From assembly GCF_029218125.1 (NCBI RefSeq), contig NZ_JARFXX010000004.1, positions 210,697-274,696 of the forward strand: a stretch of DNA of 64,000 nucleotides, written 5' to 3'. Position 1 is the stretch's first letter; each line of letters starts with the position of its first letter. Under the pieces are notes generated by a model. It did not search any database. It had not been told where the DNA came from and worked only from the letters and a program-made list of their open reading frames with translations. Shown here piece by piece: positions 25,485 to 33,047 of the stretch. This DNA is from Oscillibacter faecalis_A (GTDB lineage Bacteria; Bacillota; Clostridia; Oscillospirales; Oscillospiraceae). The position numbers and the translations under genes were made by a program.

Positions 25485-27794
25485 ATGAGCACAACGGTCG
25501 GCAAGCCTGTGAGCCGTGTGGACGCCTATGATAAGGTAACGGGCCGCACGCAGTATTATGAGGACCGGATGCCCGCCGGGGCTTTGTATCTGCGGGTGAA
25601 GCACGCAGAGATCGCCCACGGCTTTGTGCGCGCCATTGACACCTCGGCGGCGGAGGCCATTGACGGGGTGGTCAAGGTGCTGACCTGCTTTGATGTGCCG
25701 GACCTTCCGTTTCCAACGGCAGGTCATCCGTGGTCCATGGACCCGGGACATCAGGATGTGGCGGACCGGCATCTGCTCAACCGCCATGTCCGCTATTACG
25801 GCGATGATATCGCCGCAGTCATTGCGGAAAACGAGGTGGCGGCCAATCAGGCGCTCCGGGCGCTGAAGGTGGAATATGAGGAGCTGCCCTTTGTGCTGGA
25901 TGTGCAGAAGGCCATAGAGCCGGACGCGCCGCAGCTCCACGAGCGGTTTCCCGGCAATGTCCTCAAGCACACGGATATGCGGAAGGGCGATTACGCTGCC
26001 GCCATCCGGGAGCCGGGACTGCTTCGGGTGGAGGGCTGGTACGAGACCCCCACCGTGCAGCACTGCCATATTGAAAACCACGGCTGCTATGCCTATGAGG
26101 AAAACGGGAGAATTGTAGTAGTATCCTCCACGCAGATTCCCCACATCATCCGCCGCATTGTGGGGCAGGCGCTGGGCCGACCGTGGGCGGACATCCGTAT
26201 CATCAAGCCCTATATCGGCGGGGGCTTTGGCAATAAGCAGGACGCGCTCTACGAGCCGCTGTGCGCGTGGTGCTCCACACAGGTGGGCGGGCGCTGCGTC
26301 CGTATGGACTGTGCCCGGGAGGAGACGTTTGTCAGCAACCGTGTCCGTCATGCTATCCGCTTCCACATTATCTCGTGGCTGCGGAAGGACGGACAGATGG
26401 TCGCCCGGAAGGTGGAGTGCTTTTCCAATCAGGGGGCCTACGCCTCTCACGGCCACTCCATCTGCGCTAAGGCCATGGGCTCCTTTGCTCAAATCTATCC
26501 CTGCGACAACATGGAATGCGATGCGTGGACGGTATTTACCAACCGTCCTGTGGCGGGGGCTATGCGGGGCTACGGAATGCCGCAGGCCACGTTTGCCGAT
26601 GAGGCCAACATTGACGAATGCGCCGCCGCTGTGGGGATGGAGCCGCTGGAATATCGGCTGCGCTACATTATGCCAAAGGATTTCCGCGACGGCTTCTCCG
26701 GCAATATCAACTATTTCGATTCCTTCCGGGCCTGTCTTGAAAAGGGTCGGGCCACTATGGATTATGACCGCAAGCGGGCGGAATTTGCCAAGGACACCGG
26801 CCCCATCCGACGGGGCATCGGCGTGGCGCCGTTCTGGTACAATACCGGCGTGTACCCCATTTCGCTGGAAACGGCGTCTAACCGGATGCTGCTGAATTTG
26901 GACGGTACCGTGACCATGCACTGCGGCGAAACGGAGATCGGTCAGGGGGCTGACACCGCCTACGCGCAGATGACAGCAGAGGCGGTGGGACTGAAAAGCT
27001 ACCGGGATGTCCATGTGGTGTCCTGTCAGGACACGGACATCACCCCCACAGGCCTTGGCGCCTACGCCAGCCGCCAGACCTATATGCAGGGCTTTGCCAT
27101 CGCCCAGACCGCCGCACTGCTTCGGGAGCGCATTCTGGCCTACGCCGCTGAAATGCTGGATTGCGCGGCGGAGGAGCTGGATATTCGGGAGGGGAACATC
27201 GTCCGCAGAGACAGCGGCGCGGTGGAAATGGACCTTTCTCATCTGGCCATGACCGCCCAGTATAACCCAGTGTATTCCCAGCATATCACGGCGGAAAAAA
27301 CCGCCACCATCCGCTCTAACGCCTATTCCTTCGGCTGCACCTTCGCGGAGGTGGAGGTGGATATCCCCATGTGCAGGGTAACGCTGAAACGCATTTTGAA
27401 CGTCCATGACTGCGGCAGCCTTATCAACCCGGCTCTGGCGGAGGCACAGGTCCACGGCGGAATATCTATGGGAATCGGCTACGGCCTTTCTGAGCAGCTT
27501 TTGTTCGATGAAAAGACCGGCAGGCCCCTGAATAACAACCTGCTGGACTATAAGCTCTCAACATTCATGGACCACCCGAATTTGGAGGCGCTGTTTGTGG
27601 AGAATCCGGAGCCCACCTCGCCCTTCGGCACGAAGGCGCTGGGTGAGCCGCCGGCCTGTTCACCGGCACCGGCCATCCGCAGTGCCATTTTCAACGCCAC
27701 CGGCGTGTCCATCGACACCACGCCCATGACGCCCCATGTGCTGTACAAGGCGTTCCGGGACGCGGGACTGATCGCAGAGGGGGGGAAGAACTGA
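25485..27794 (+). CDS. xdhA: xanthine dehydrogenase molybdopterin-binding subunit (XdhA type)
   Basis: 769 residues, the large subunit of a three-part xanthine-dehydrogenase-type enzyme (the E. coli XdhA subunit is of similar length). Segments: GKPVSRVDAYDKVTGRTQY, KPYIGGGFGNKQDALYEP (Mo-cofactor contact), AMRGYGMPQATFADE (equivalent of the FRG/RGFG loop), GETEIGQGADTAYAQM, and KALGEPPACSPAPAI with the expected catalytic Glu. It hydroxylates an N-heterocycle using water, with electrons passing through XdhC Fe-S and XdhB FAD. AGGAGGGATGCTCC precedes ATG 25485. First gene of xdhABC. Confidence 0.92.
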   Translation: MSTTVGKPVSRVDAYDKVTGRTQYYEDRMPAGALYLRVKHAEIAHGFVRAIDTSAAEAIDGVVKVLTCFDVPDLPFPTAGHPWSMDPGHQDVADRHLLNRHVRYYGDDIAAVIAENEVAANQALRALKVEYEELPFVLDVQKAIEPDAPQLHERFPGNVLKHTDMRKGDYAAAIREPGLLRVEGWYETPTVQHCHIENHGCYAYEENGRIVVVSSTQIPHIIRRIVGQALGRPWADIRIIKPYIGGGFGNKQDALYEPLCAWCSTQVGGRCVRMDCAREETFVSNRVRHAIRFHIISWLRKDGQMVARKVECFSNQGAYASHGHSICAKAMGSFAQIYPCDNMECDAWTVFTNRPVAGAMRGYGMPQATFADEANIDECAAAVGMEPLEYRLRYIMPKDFRDGFSGNINYFDSFRACLEKGRATMDYDRKRAEFAKDTGPIRRGIGVAPFWYNTGVYPISLETASNRMLLNLDGTVTMHCGETEIGQGADTAYAQMTAEAVGLKSYRDVHVVSCQDTDITPTGLGAYASRQTYMQGFAIAQTAALLRERILAYAAEMLDCAAEELDIREGNIVRRDSGAVEMDLSHLAMTAQYNPVYSQHITAEKTATIRSNAYSFGCTFAEVEVDIPMCRVTLKRILNVHDCGSLINPALAEAQVHGGISMGIGYGLSEQLLFDEKTGRPLNNNLLDYKLSTFMDHPNLEALFVENPEPTSPFGTKALGEPPACSPAPAIRSAIFNATGVSIDTTPMTPHVLYKAFRDAGLIAEGGKN

Positions 27795-27796
27795 CC

Positions 27797-28684
27797 ATGT
27801 ACGATATGAAGGCGCTTTATCAGGCCGGCAGCGTGGAGGAAGCAGTGGCGCTCCGTTTAGAGCACCCGGAGGCCCAGATCATTGCCGGCGGCAGCGATGT
27901 GCTGGTGCAGATGCGGGAGGGCAAGCGGGCCGGCGCGGAGTTGATCTCCATTTACGGCATTGACACCCTCCGGGGCGTTTCCATGGAGCAGGACGGAACG
28001 CTGCGAATCGGTTCTCTTACCAGCTTTTCCCATATCACGAAGGATCCTTTGATTCAAAAATACATCAATGTCTTGGGGGAGGCTGTGGATCAGGTGGGCG
28101 GCCCTCAGATACGGAACATCGGCACCATCGGCGGCAACACCTGCAACGGCGTGACCTCCGCCGACTCCGCCTCCACGCTGTTCGCGTGGGACGCAATCAT
28201 TGAGCTTACCGGTAAAAACGGCATCCGCCGCCTGCCGATTCAAGAGTTCTATATCAAAGCGGGTAAGGTGGACATTCGTGTGGAGGATGGCGAGCTTCAG
28301 ACCGCTGTGCTGATTCCTAAGGAGAGCTACGAAAACTGCTTCGGCCATTACATCAAATACGCCATGCGGAACGCCTTGGACATCGCCACGCTGGGAACGT
28401 CTGTAAACGTGCGGCTTTCCGCCGATAAGCGGACGGTGGAACGGGCGCGGGTGGCCTTCGGCGTGGCGGGGCCGGTGCCCCTCCGGGCGGAGACCGCTGA
28501 GCGTTTGGCCACAGGACAGCCGGTGAGCTTTGAATTGGCGGAGGCATTTGCCCATGCGGTAACGGCGGACATCAATCCCCGGGATTCGTGGCGGGCCGCC
28601 AAGGATTTCCGGCTGCACATCGCCGTGGAGAGTGCCAAGCGCGCGTTCCTTAAAGCGGTGAGACTGGCGGGAGGTGAGATGTAA
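27797..28684 (+). CDS. xdhB: xanthine dehydrogenase FAD-binding subunit (XdhB type)
   Basis: 295 residues of the CO-dehydrogenase/xanthine-dehydrogenase flavoprotein fold. The FAD loops are AQIIAGGSDVLVQMREGK (residues ~25-42) and GGPQIRNIGTIGGNTCNGVTSAD (~100-120), and a C-terminal domain follows from ~180. It accepts electrons from the Fe-S subunit and passes them to NAD+ or another acceptor. It begins 2 bp after the xdhA stop and its stop overlaps the xdhC start by one base. Confidence 0.93.
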   Translation: MYDMKALYQAGSVEEAVALRLEHPEAQIIAGGSDVLVQMREGKRAGAELISIYGIDTLRGVSMEQDGTLRIGSLTSFSHITKDPLIQKYINVLGEAVDQVGGPQIRNIGTIGGNTCNGVTSADSASTLFAWDAIIELTGKNGIRRLPIQEFYIKAGKVDIRVEDGELQTAVLIPKESYENCFGHYIKYAMRNALDIATLGTSVNVRLSADKRTVERARVAFGVAGPVPLRAETAERLATGQPVSFELAEAFAHAVTADINPRDSWRAAKDFRLHIAVESAKRAFLKAVRLAGGEM

Positions 28685-29190
28685 TGGCACAGTACCAGCT
28701 GATTCATTTCAAGCTCAACGGCAAGGCCGTGGAAAAAATGGTAGACGTCCGGGCCAGCCTGACCGACCTGCTTCGCAATGACTTCCACATGACCAGCGTG
28801 AAAAAGGGCTGTGAGGTGGGGGAGTGCGGCGCCTGCAACGTCATCATTGACGGGGAGTGCTTCAACTCCTGCATTTATCTGGCAGTCTGGGCTGAGGGCA
28901 AGCACATCCGCACGCTGGAGAGCCTGTTGGGCCCCAACGGCGAGCTCAGTGATATCCAGCAGGCGTTTATTGACGAGACTGCGGTGCAGTGCGGCTTCTG
29001 TACCCCCGGCTTTATCATGACCGCCGTGGAAATTTTAGAGAGCGGAAAGCTCTATACGGATGAGGAGCTCCGCAAGCTGCTCTCAGGACACCTGTGCCGC
29101 TGCACCGGGTATGAAAATATTCTCCGAGCGGTGAAAAAGACCATGTACCGGCGGCTGGGGCTCCCTTACCCGGTGAAGGAGACTGAATGA
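28684..29190 (+). CDS. xdhC: xanthine dehydrogenase 2Fe-2S subunit (XdhC type, electron transfer)
   Basis: 168 residues with eight cysteines in two clusters: CEVGECGACN plus the later C (plant-type ferredoxin cluster, residues ~40-62), and CGFCTPG with LCRCTGY (alpha-helical cluster, residues ~103-140). It carries electrons from the Mo site to FAD. The start ATG overlaps the xdhB stop (TAATG). The name follows E. coli usage; it is not the XdhC/CoxI maturation factor at 9958-10971. Ends the operon before a terminator. Confidence 0.95.
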   Translation: MAQYQLIHFKLNGKAVEKMVDVRASLTDLLRNDFHMTSVKKGCEVGECGACNVIIDGECFNSCIYLAVWAEGKHIRTLESLLGPNGELSDIQQAFIDETAVQCGFCTPGFIMTAVEILESGKLYTDEELRKLLSGHLCRCTGYENILRAVKKTMYRRLGLPYPVKETE

Positions 29191-29194
29191 ACGA

Positions 29195-29226
29195 AAAAGG
29201 TTCGTCCCATTGGGACGGACTTTTTT
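29195..29226 (+). terminator. terminator of xdhABC
   Basis: AAGGTTCGTCCCA pairs with TGGGACGGACTT (G-T pairs allowed), followed by six T; just past the xdhC stop. Confidence 0.85.
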
Positions 29227-29229
29227 CGT

Positions 29230-29258
29230 TTGACGCATTGGCGGAAACGTGGTAAAAT
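29230..29258 (+). promoter_or_regulatory. promoter of the cytidylate-kinase-like gene
   Basis: TTGACG (29230-29235), 17-base spacer, TAAAAT (29253-29258). Confidence 0.75.
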
Positions 29259-29336
29259 AAACTCATAAAACGGTTACATCCATGTCCTTTGACAGAGATG
29301 CGAGTCCGCAAACGCAAAGAACAAGGAGGAAAATTT

Positions 29337-29987
29337 ATGAAAACCATCATTACTATTGGGCGACAGTTCGGCAGTGGCGGCAAGGAAATCGGTATCCGCG
29401 TTTCCAAGGAGCTGGGTATTCCCTTCTACGATAAGGAGCTGCTGCAGGAGGCGGCGAAAAAGAGCGGCCTGTGCCAGAAGATATTTGAAAATTTTGATGA
29501 AAAGCCCAAGAGCCTGCTGTATGCCATCGCCATGGACGCGTACCCCCTTGGCTTTTCCGGCAATATGGGCGAGTCTCTGGAGCAGCAGGTGCATCTCGCC
29601 ATCTTTAAGACCATCCGCCAGATCGCGGAGAAGGGGCCCTGCGTCATCATTGGCCGGTGCGCCGATTATGCGCTGGCAGAGGACCCCAATCGGCTGAGCC
29701 TGTTTATCAGCGCGCCCATGGAGGACCGTATCGCTCGGGTAGCGAAGCGGCAGAAGGTAACGCCGGAGGAGGCCAAAACGCTGATTCAAAAGACGGATAA
29801 GCGCCGCGCGGCCTACTGCGAATACTATGCCTCTAAGAAGTGGGGCGCAGTGGACGCCTATGATTTCTGCCTCAACAGCAGCGCACTGGGCCTCGGCGGC
29901 ACGGTGGAGCTGATTCAAACCATAGTGGCCCACAAGGAGCACCCTATTCCCAGCCCCACGGAGCAGGACCCCACCCAGCAGAACTGA
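29337..29987 (+). CDS. cytidylate kinase-like family protein
   Basis: 216 residues. The P-loop-like start IITIGRQFGSGGKEIGIRVSKELG is the usual opening of this family (GSGGKEIG in place of a full GKS/T loop), followed by PFYDKELLQEAAKKSG and CVIIGRCADYAL. Members resemble Cmk but their phosphate acceptor has generally not been shown. A longer frame begins at 29289, but ATG 29337 follows AGGAGGAAAATTT. Monocistronic with promoter and terminator. Confidence 0.9.
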   Translation: MKTIITIGRQFGSGGKEIGIRVSKELGIPFYDKELLQEAAKKSGLCQKIFENFDEKPKSLLYAIAMDAYPLGFSGNMGESLEQQVHLAIFKTIRQIAEKGPCVIIGRCADYALAEDPNRLSLFISAPMEDRIARVAKRQKVTPEEAKTLIQKTDKRRAAYCEYYASKKWGAVDAYDFCLNSSALGLGGTVELIQTIVAHKEHPIPSPTEQDPTQQN

Positions 29988-29998
29988 GAACTTTTCTA

Positions 29999-30027
29999 AA
30001 AAGCGGCCCATTGGGGCCGCTTTTTTT
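29999..30027 (+). terminator. terminator of the cytidylate-kinase-like gene
   Basis: AAAAGCGGCCC / GGGCCGCTTTT stem followed by more T. Confidence 0.85.
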
Positions 30028-30100
30028 GCGCGGAAGCGGCAATATCTTCGATGGAGCAGGAGAAAAATTCCATGTGGAAGCTGCTGTCCCAAAAGTTTCC

Positions 30101-30143
30101 TTGACATTTCACTTCAAAGTAGTATAATTTCAAATTGTTCAAA
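30101..30143 (+). promoter_or_regulatory. promoter of marR-MATE pair with TTCAAA repeats
   Basis: TTGACA (30101-30106), 16-base spacer, TATAAT (30123-30128). The hexamer TTCAAA occurs at 30113-30118 in the spacer and at 30129-30134 and 30138-30143 just after the -10. These repeats are a plausible binding region for the MarR protein encoded next. Confidence 0.75.
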
Positions 30144-30169
30144 ATTAAACTATTTAAGGAGGCGTTCCA

Positions 30170-30628
30170 TTGCCTACGGCAGTTGATATTTATACGGCGG
30201 TCCGACGGTTTGAAACGGCCTATGCGTCAGCCATGCGCCCATTGGCAGAGCAGTTATCTATGGCCCAGCCCGCTGTAGACATTCTGCTGTTTCTGGCCAA
30301 CAACCCCGGCCGGGACACAGCCCGGGACATCTGCACCTACCGCAAACTGAAGCCGGCCATCGTGTCCTTTCATGTGGACAAGCTGGCGCGGGAGGGGTAT
30401 CTTCTGCGGCAGGCAGTGCCGGGAGACCGGCGGAAATGCCGACTGGTGCCGACGGAGAAGGCCGCGCTGGTCATCGCGCAGGGACGGGCACTTCAGGAGC
30501 GCTTTTCACGGCAGCTTGTCCGGGGATTGACTGCGGAGGACGCGGCCTACTTTGAAAGGTGTCTGACCGTCATCGGGGACAACATGACCGCTATGGCCGA
30601 GGACCGGCGAAAGAATGAAGGAGTGTAA
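30170..30628 (+). CDS. MarR family transcriptional regulator
   Basis: 152 residues with a winged helix at about 30-105: ARDICTYRKLKPAIVSFHVDKLAREGYLLRQ (recognition helix region) and GDRRKCRLVPTEKAALVI (wing). The start is TTG, chosen because AAGGAGG stands seven bases before it and the frame has no better candidate. It precedes a MATE exporter gene with a 4-bp gap or small overlap, so it probably controls that exporter and itself. Confidence 0.9.
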   Translation: MPTAVDIYTAVRRFETAYASAMRPLAEQLSMAQPAVDILLFLANNPGRDTARDICTYRKLKPAIVSFHVDKLAREGYLLRQAVPGDRRKCRLVPTEKAALVIAQGRALQERFSRQLVRGLTAEDAAYFERCLTVIGDNMTAMAEDRRKNEGV

Positions 30629-30632
30629 GCGG

Positions 30633-32003
30633 ATGAATCAGGATAAGACTTTTTTAGGAACGGAGCCCATCGGAAAGCTCCTGCGGCAGTTGGCGGTGCC
30701 GACAGTCATCGCCCAGTTGGTGAATATGCTCTATAATATTGTGGACCGCATTTATATCGGCCATATTCCGGGAAACGGTGATCTGGCCCTGACGGGTGTG
30801 GGCGTCTGCCTGCCGCTGATACTCATCGTGTCCGCCTTTGCGGCGCTGGTGGCCTCCGGCGGCGCGCCCCGGGCGTCTATCTATATGGGAAAGCAGGACC
30901 ATGCTACGGCGGAGAAAATCTTGGGCGGCTGCTTTGCCCTCCAACTCATCGTCTCCGCTGTGCTGACAGCGGTGCTGCTGCTTTGGAACCGGCCGCTGCT
31001 GCTGACCTTCGGCGCCAGTGAGAATACCATTGATTATGCCGCTGCCTATATGAGCGTCTACGCCATCGGCACCGTGTTCGTGCAGTTGACGCTGGGCATG
31101 AACGCCTTCATCACGGCACAGGGCTTTGCCCAGATCGGGATGCGGACCGTGCTTATCGGCGCGGTGGCCAATATCGTGCTGGACCCGCTGTTTATTTTCG
31201 CGCTGAATATGGGCGTTCGGGGCGCGGCTCTGGCAACCATTATTTCCCAGTGCCTTTCCTGTGTTTGGGTGCTGCGGTTCCTCACCGGCCCTAAGACCAT
31301 GCTGCGGCTGAAAAAGGAGAATATCCGCATAGCGCCCGCGCTGGTGCTGCCCTGTGTGGCCCTTGGCTCCGCTACGTTCATCATGCAGGCCAGCGAGAGC
31401 GTGATCTCCATGTGCTTCAATTCCTCGCTGCTGAAATACGGCGGCGATATTGCCGTGGGCGCCATGACGATTCTCTCCAGCGTTATGCAGTTCGCCATGC
31501 TGCCCCTGCAGGGTATCGGGCAGGGAGCACAGCCCATTATCAGCTATAATTACGGTGCCCGGAACACCGAGCGTGTCCGCCGGACCTTCTGGCTGCTGCT
31601 GAGGGTCAGCCTGTGCTACTCCGTACTGCTGTGGGCGATTATTCAGCTGTTCCCCGGGGTATTTGCCCGGATGTTTACCCCCAAGGCGGAGTTGATCGAC
31701 TTTACCGTGACCGCGCTTCGTATCTACTGCGGCGCGCTGTTCCTGTTCGGCATCCAAATCGCCTGCCAGATGGCCTTTGTGTCCATCGGTGCCGCCGGTT
31801 GCTCCATTATTGTGGCGGTGCTGCGGAAATTCGTGCTGCTGCTGCCGCTGATCTACCTGCTGCCCCGGCTGCTGGCGAATCAGACCATGGCAGTCTACAC
31901 GGCGGAGCCGGTGGCGGACGCCATCGCGGTGACCTGTACGGCGATCCTGTTCTCAGTCCAGTTCCGCAAGGCGCTGCGGAAGCTGGAGGAGCCTGCACCG
32001 TAA
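30633..32003 (+). CDS. MATE family efflux transporter
   Basis: 456 residues, about twelve membrane helices, MATE pattern LLRQLAVPTVIAQLVNMLYNIVDRIYIGH near the N-terminus (residues ~12-40) and QPIISYNYGARNTERV in the second half. ATG 30633 follows AAGGAGTGTAAGCGG. The upstream in-frame ATG at 30615 lies inside marR and lacks a ribosome site. Likely antiporter of drugs or metabolites; co-transcribed with marR. Confidence 0.92.
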   Translation: MNQDKTFLGTEPIGKLLRQLAVPTVIAQLVNMLYNIVDRIYIGHIPGNGDLALTGVGVCLPLILIVSAFAALVASGGAPRASIYMGKQDHATAEKILGGCFALQLIVSAVLTAVLLLWNRPLLLTFGASENTIDYAAAYMSVYAIGTVFVQLTLGMNAFITAQGFAQIGMRTVLIGAVANIVLDPLFIFALNMGVRGAALATIISQCLSCVWVLRFLTGPKTMLRLKKENIRIAPALVLPCVALGSATFIMQASESVISMCFNSSLLKYGGDIAVGAMTILSSVMQFAMLPLQGIGQGAQPIISYNYGARNTERVRRTFWLLLRVSLCYSVLLWAIIQLFPGVFARMFTPKAELIDFTVTALRIYCGALFLFGIQIACQMAFVSIGAAGCSIIVAVLRKFVLLLPLIYLLPRLLANQTMAVYTAEPVADAIAVTCTAILFSVQFRKALRKLEEPAP

Positions 32004-32060
32004 TAGAAAATGACTGCCGAAGCACGCTTTTGTTCGGCGAAGCGTTTTGCGGCAAGCTGA

Positions 32061-32096
32061 TGACCGGCCCCGGAAGCTCCGGGGCCGGTCATTTTT
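32061..32096. terminator. bidirectional terminator, MATE gene and modE-like gene
   Basis: GACCGGCCCCGGA / TCCGGGGCCGGTC perfect 13-base stem, three-base loop, then ATTTTTA on the plus strand. The modE-like gene converges from the right and its stop codon is at the edge. Confidence 0.85.
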
Positions 32097-32430
32097 ATAG
32101 AGAATCAAACAGCGCGTGAAAACGTTCCTGACTGTAGGCATTGACCTCCGTCTCCAGCGTCCGGTAGGCGGTCAGCAGCCGCTCCGCCTCCGGCGTCAGG
32201 GACGCGCCGCCGCCGTGGCGGCCGCCGGTGCTGGAGGATAGCAGCTTGCACCCCATGCCCTCCTCCGCCGCGCGGACGATGCGCCACGCCTTTGAGTAGG
32301 CCATTTCCATGGACGCGGCGGCAGAGCGCAGGGAGTGGTGCTCCCGGACCCGCTCTAAAAGCTCGGCCACGCCGGGGCCGAAGATGCGCTCTTCGTTTGT
32401 CAGCAGTCTGAGGGTCAGCTTCAGTTCCAT
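32095..32430 (-). CDS. ModE-type DNA-binding regulator without molybdate-binding domain
   Basis: 111 residues that cover only the winged-helix N-domain of ModE: FGPGVAELLERVREHHSLRSAAASMEMAYSKAWRIV (residues ~17-52), then SSTGGRHGGGASLTPEAERLL, the standard wing. In full ModE two TOBE domains follow and bind molybdate; they are absent here, as in many Clostridia. It is the natural candidate to link molybdenum status to the nearby hydroxylase genes, though no ModE-like site has been identified and no molybdate transporter is in the window. Confidence 0.9.
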   Translation of the reverse strand: MELKLTLRLLTNEERIFGPGVAELLERVREHHSLRSAAASMEMAYSKAWRIVRAAEEGMGCKLLSSSTGGRHGGGASLTPEAERLLTAYRTLETEVNAYSQERFHALFDSL

Positions 32431-32491
32431 GATATTCTCTCCCGTGTCCGAAAAATCGGTTCTGCCTTTATCATACCATGCGTTTTTGTGT

Positions 32492-32519
32492 TTGCAAACA
32501 GTAAAAAACGTGCTATACT
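32492..32519 (+). promoter_or_regulatory. promoter of the 32.5-kb small gene
   Basis: TTGCAA (32492-32497), 16-base spacer, TATACT (32514-32519), 34 bp before the start codon. Confidence 0.65.
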
Positions 32520-32553
32520 ATCGGCAGTTCAAAATGATACAAAGGAGACTGCC

Positions 32554-32991
32554 ATGCTGCTGCTGAAAAACGAGACTGCCAGCTTGAGGCTGGATATTGT
32601 AAACTATGAATTTTCCGAAGTGGAATACGGAATGGACGAATATGACCGCAACTGGCTGTTGCTGCGCTGCACTTGGACGGAGGACGGAGAAATTCACAAG
32701 GACTCCAATGACTGTCTGCTGGCACAGGAGCTGACGGAGCTTGCCGCCGGACTGAAGGTGCTTGCGGCGGGCATTAAGGACCGTTATGACAGCGACTTCA
32801 TTGCAAGCGGTATGACCTTTTCTGCGTGGGCGGAGGAGGATGGCTTTGGCGCGATGATGACGTTCTATCTGCCGAACACCATGGATGGTGACGATACGGC
32901 CGAGGTGGTGAGCCATTTGACCGCGCAGGAGCTGAAGGAGTTTATCGCAGAGCTTGATAAGGACTGTGCCAAATTCCCGGAGCGGAAATAA
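32554..32991 (+). CDS. uncharacterised 145-residue protein, WapI-immunity-like
   Basis: A soluble acidic protein. The pattern of an N-terminal beta-rich half with YDRNWLLLRCTW, then DSNDCLLAQELTELAAGLKVL, and a C-terminal LTAQELKEFIAELDKD helix resembles the WapI-type immunity/DUF family, which is often found away from toxins. No toxin gene is adjacent. ATG 32554 follows AAAGGAGACTGCC. It has its own promoter and terminator. Function unknown; the family match is from pattern memory only. Confidence 0.7.
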   Translation: MLLLKNETASLRLDIVNYEFSEVEYGMDEYDRNWLLLRCTWTEDGEIHKDSNDCLLAQELTELAAGLKVLAAGIKDRYDSDFIASGMTFSAWAEEDGFGAMMTFYLPNTMDGDDTAEVVSHLTAQELKEFIAELDKDCAKFPERK

Positions 32992-32997
32992 GTGTAA

Positions 32998-33028
32998 GAA
33001 AAAAGCGGCCCGTATGGGCCGCTTTTTT
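32998..33028. terminator. terminator after the 32.5-kb gene
   Basis: A-run, GCGGCCC-N4-GGGCCGC stem, T-run. It may also serve the converging MATE gene. Confidence 0.85.
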
Positions 33029-33047
33029 GCTGCTTGATTTGACTTCT

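Noticed and set aside
25347..27455. 702-residue minus-strand ORF opposite xdhA
   Set aside because: Antisense shadow of a gene with strong family matches on the plus strand.
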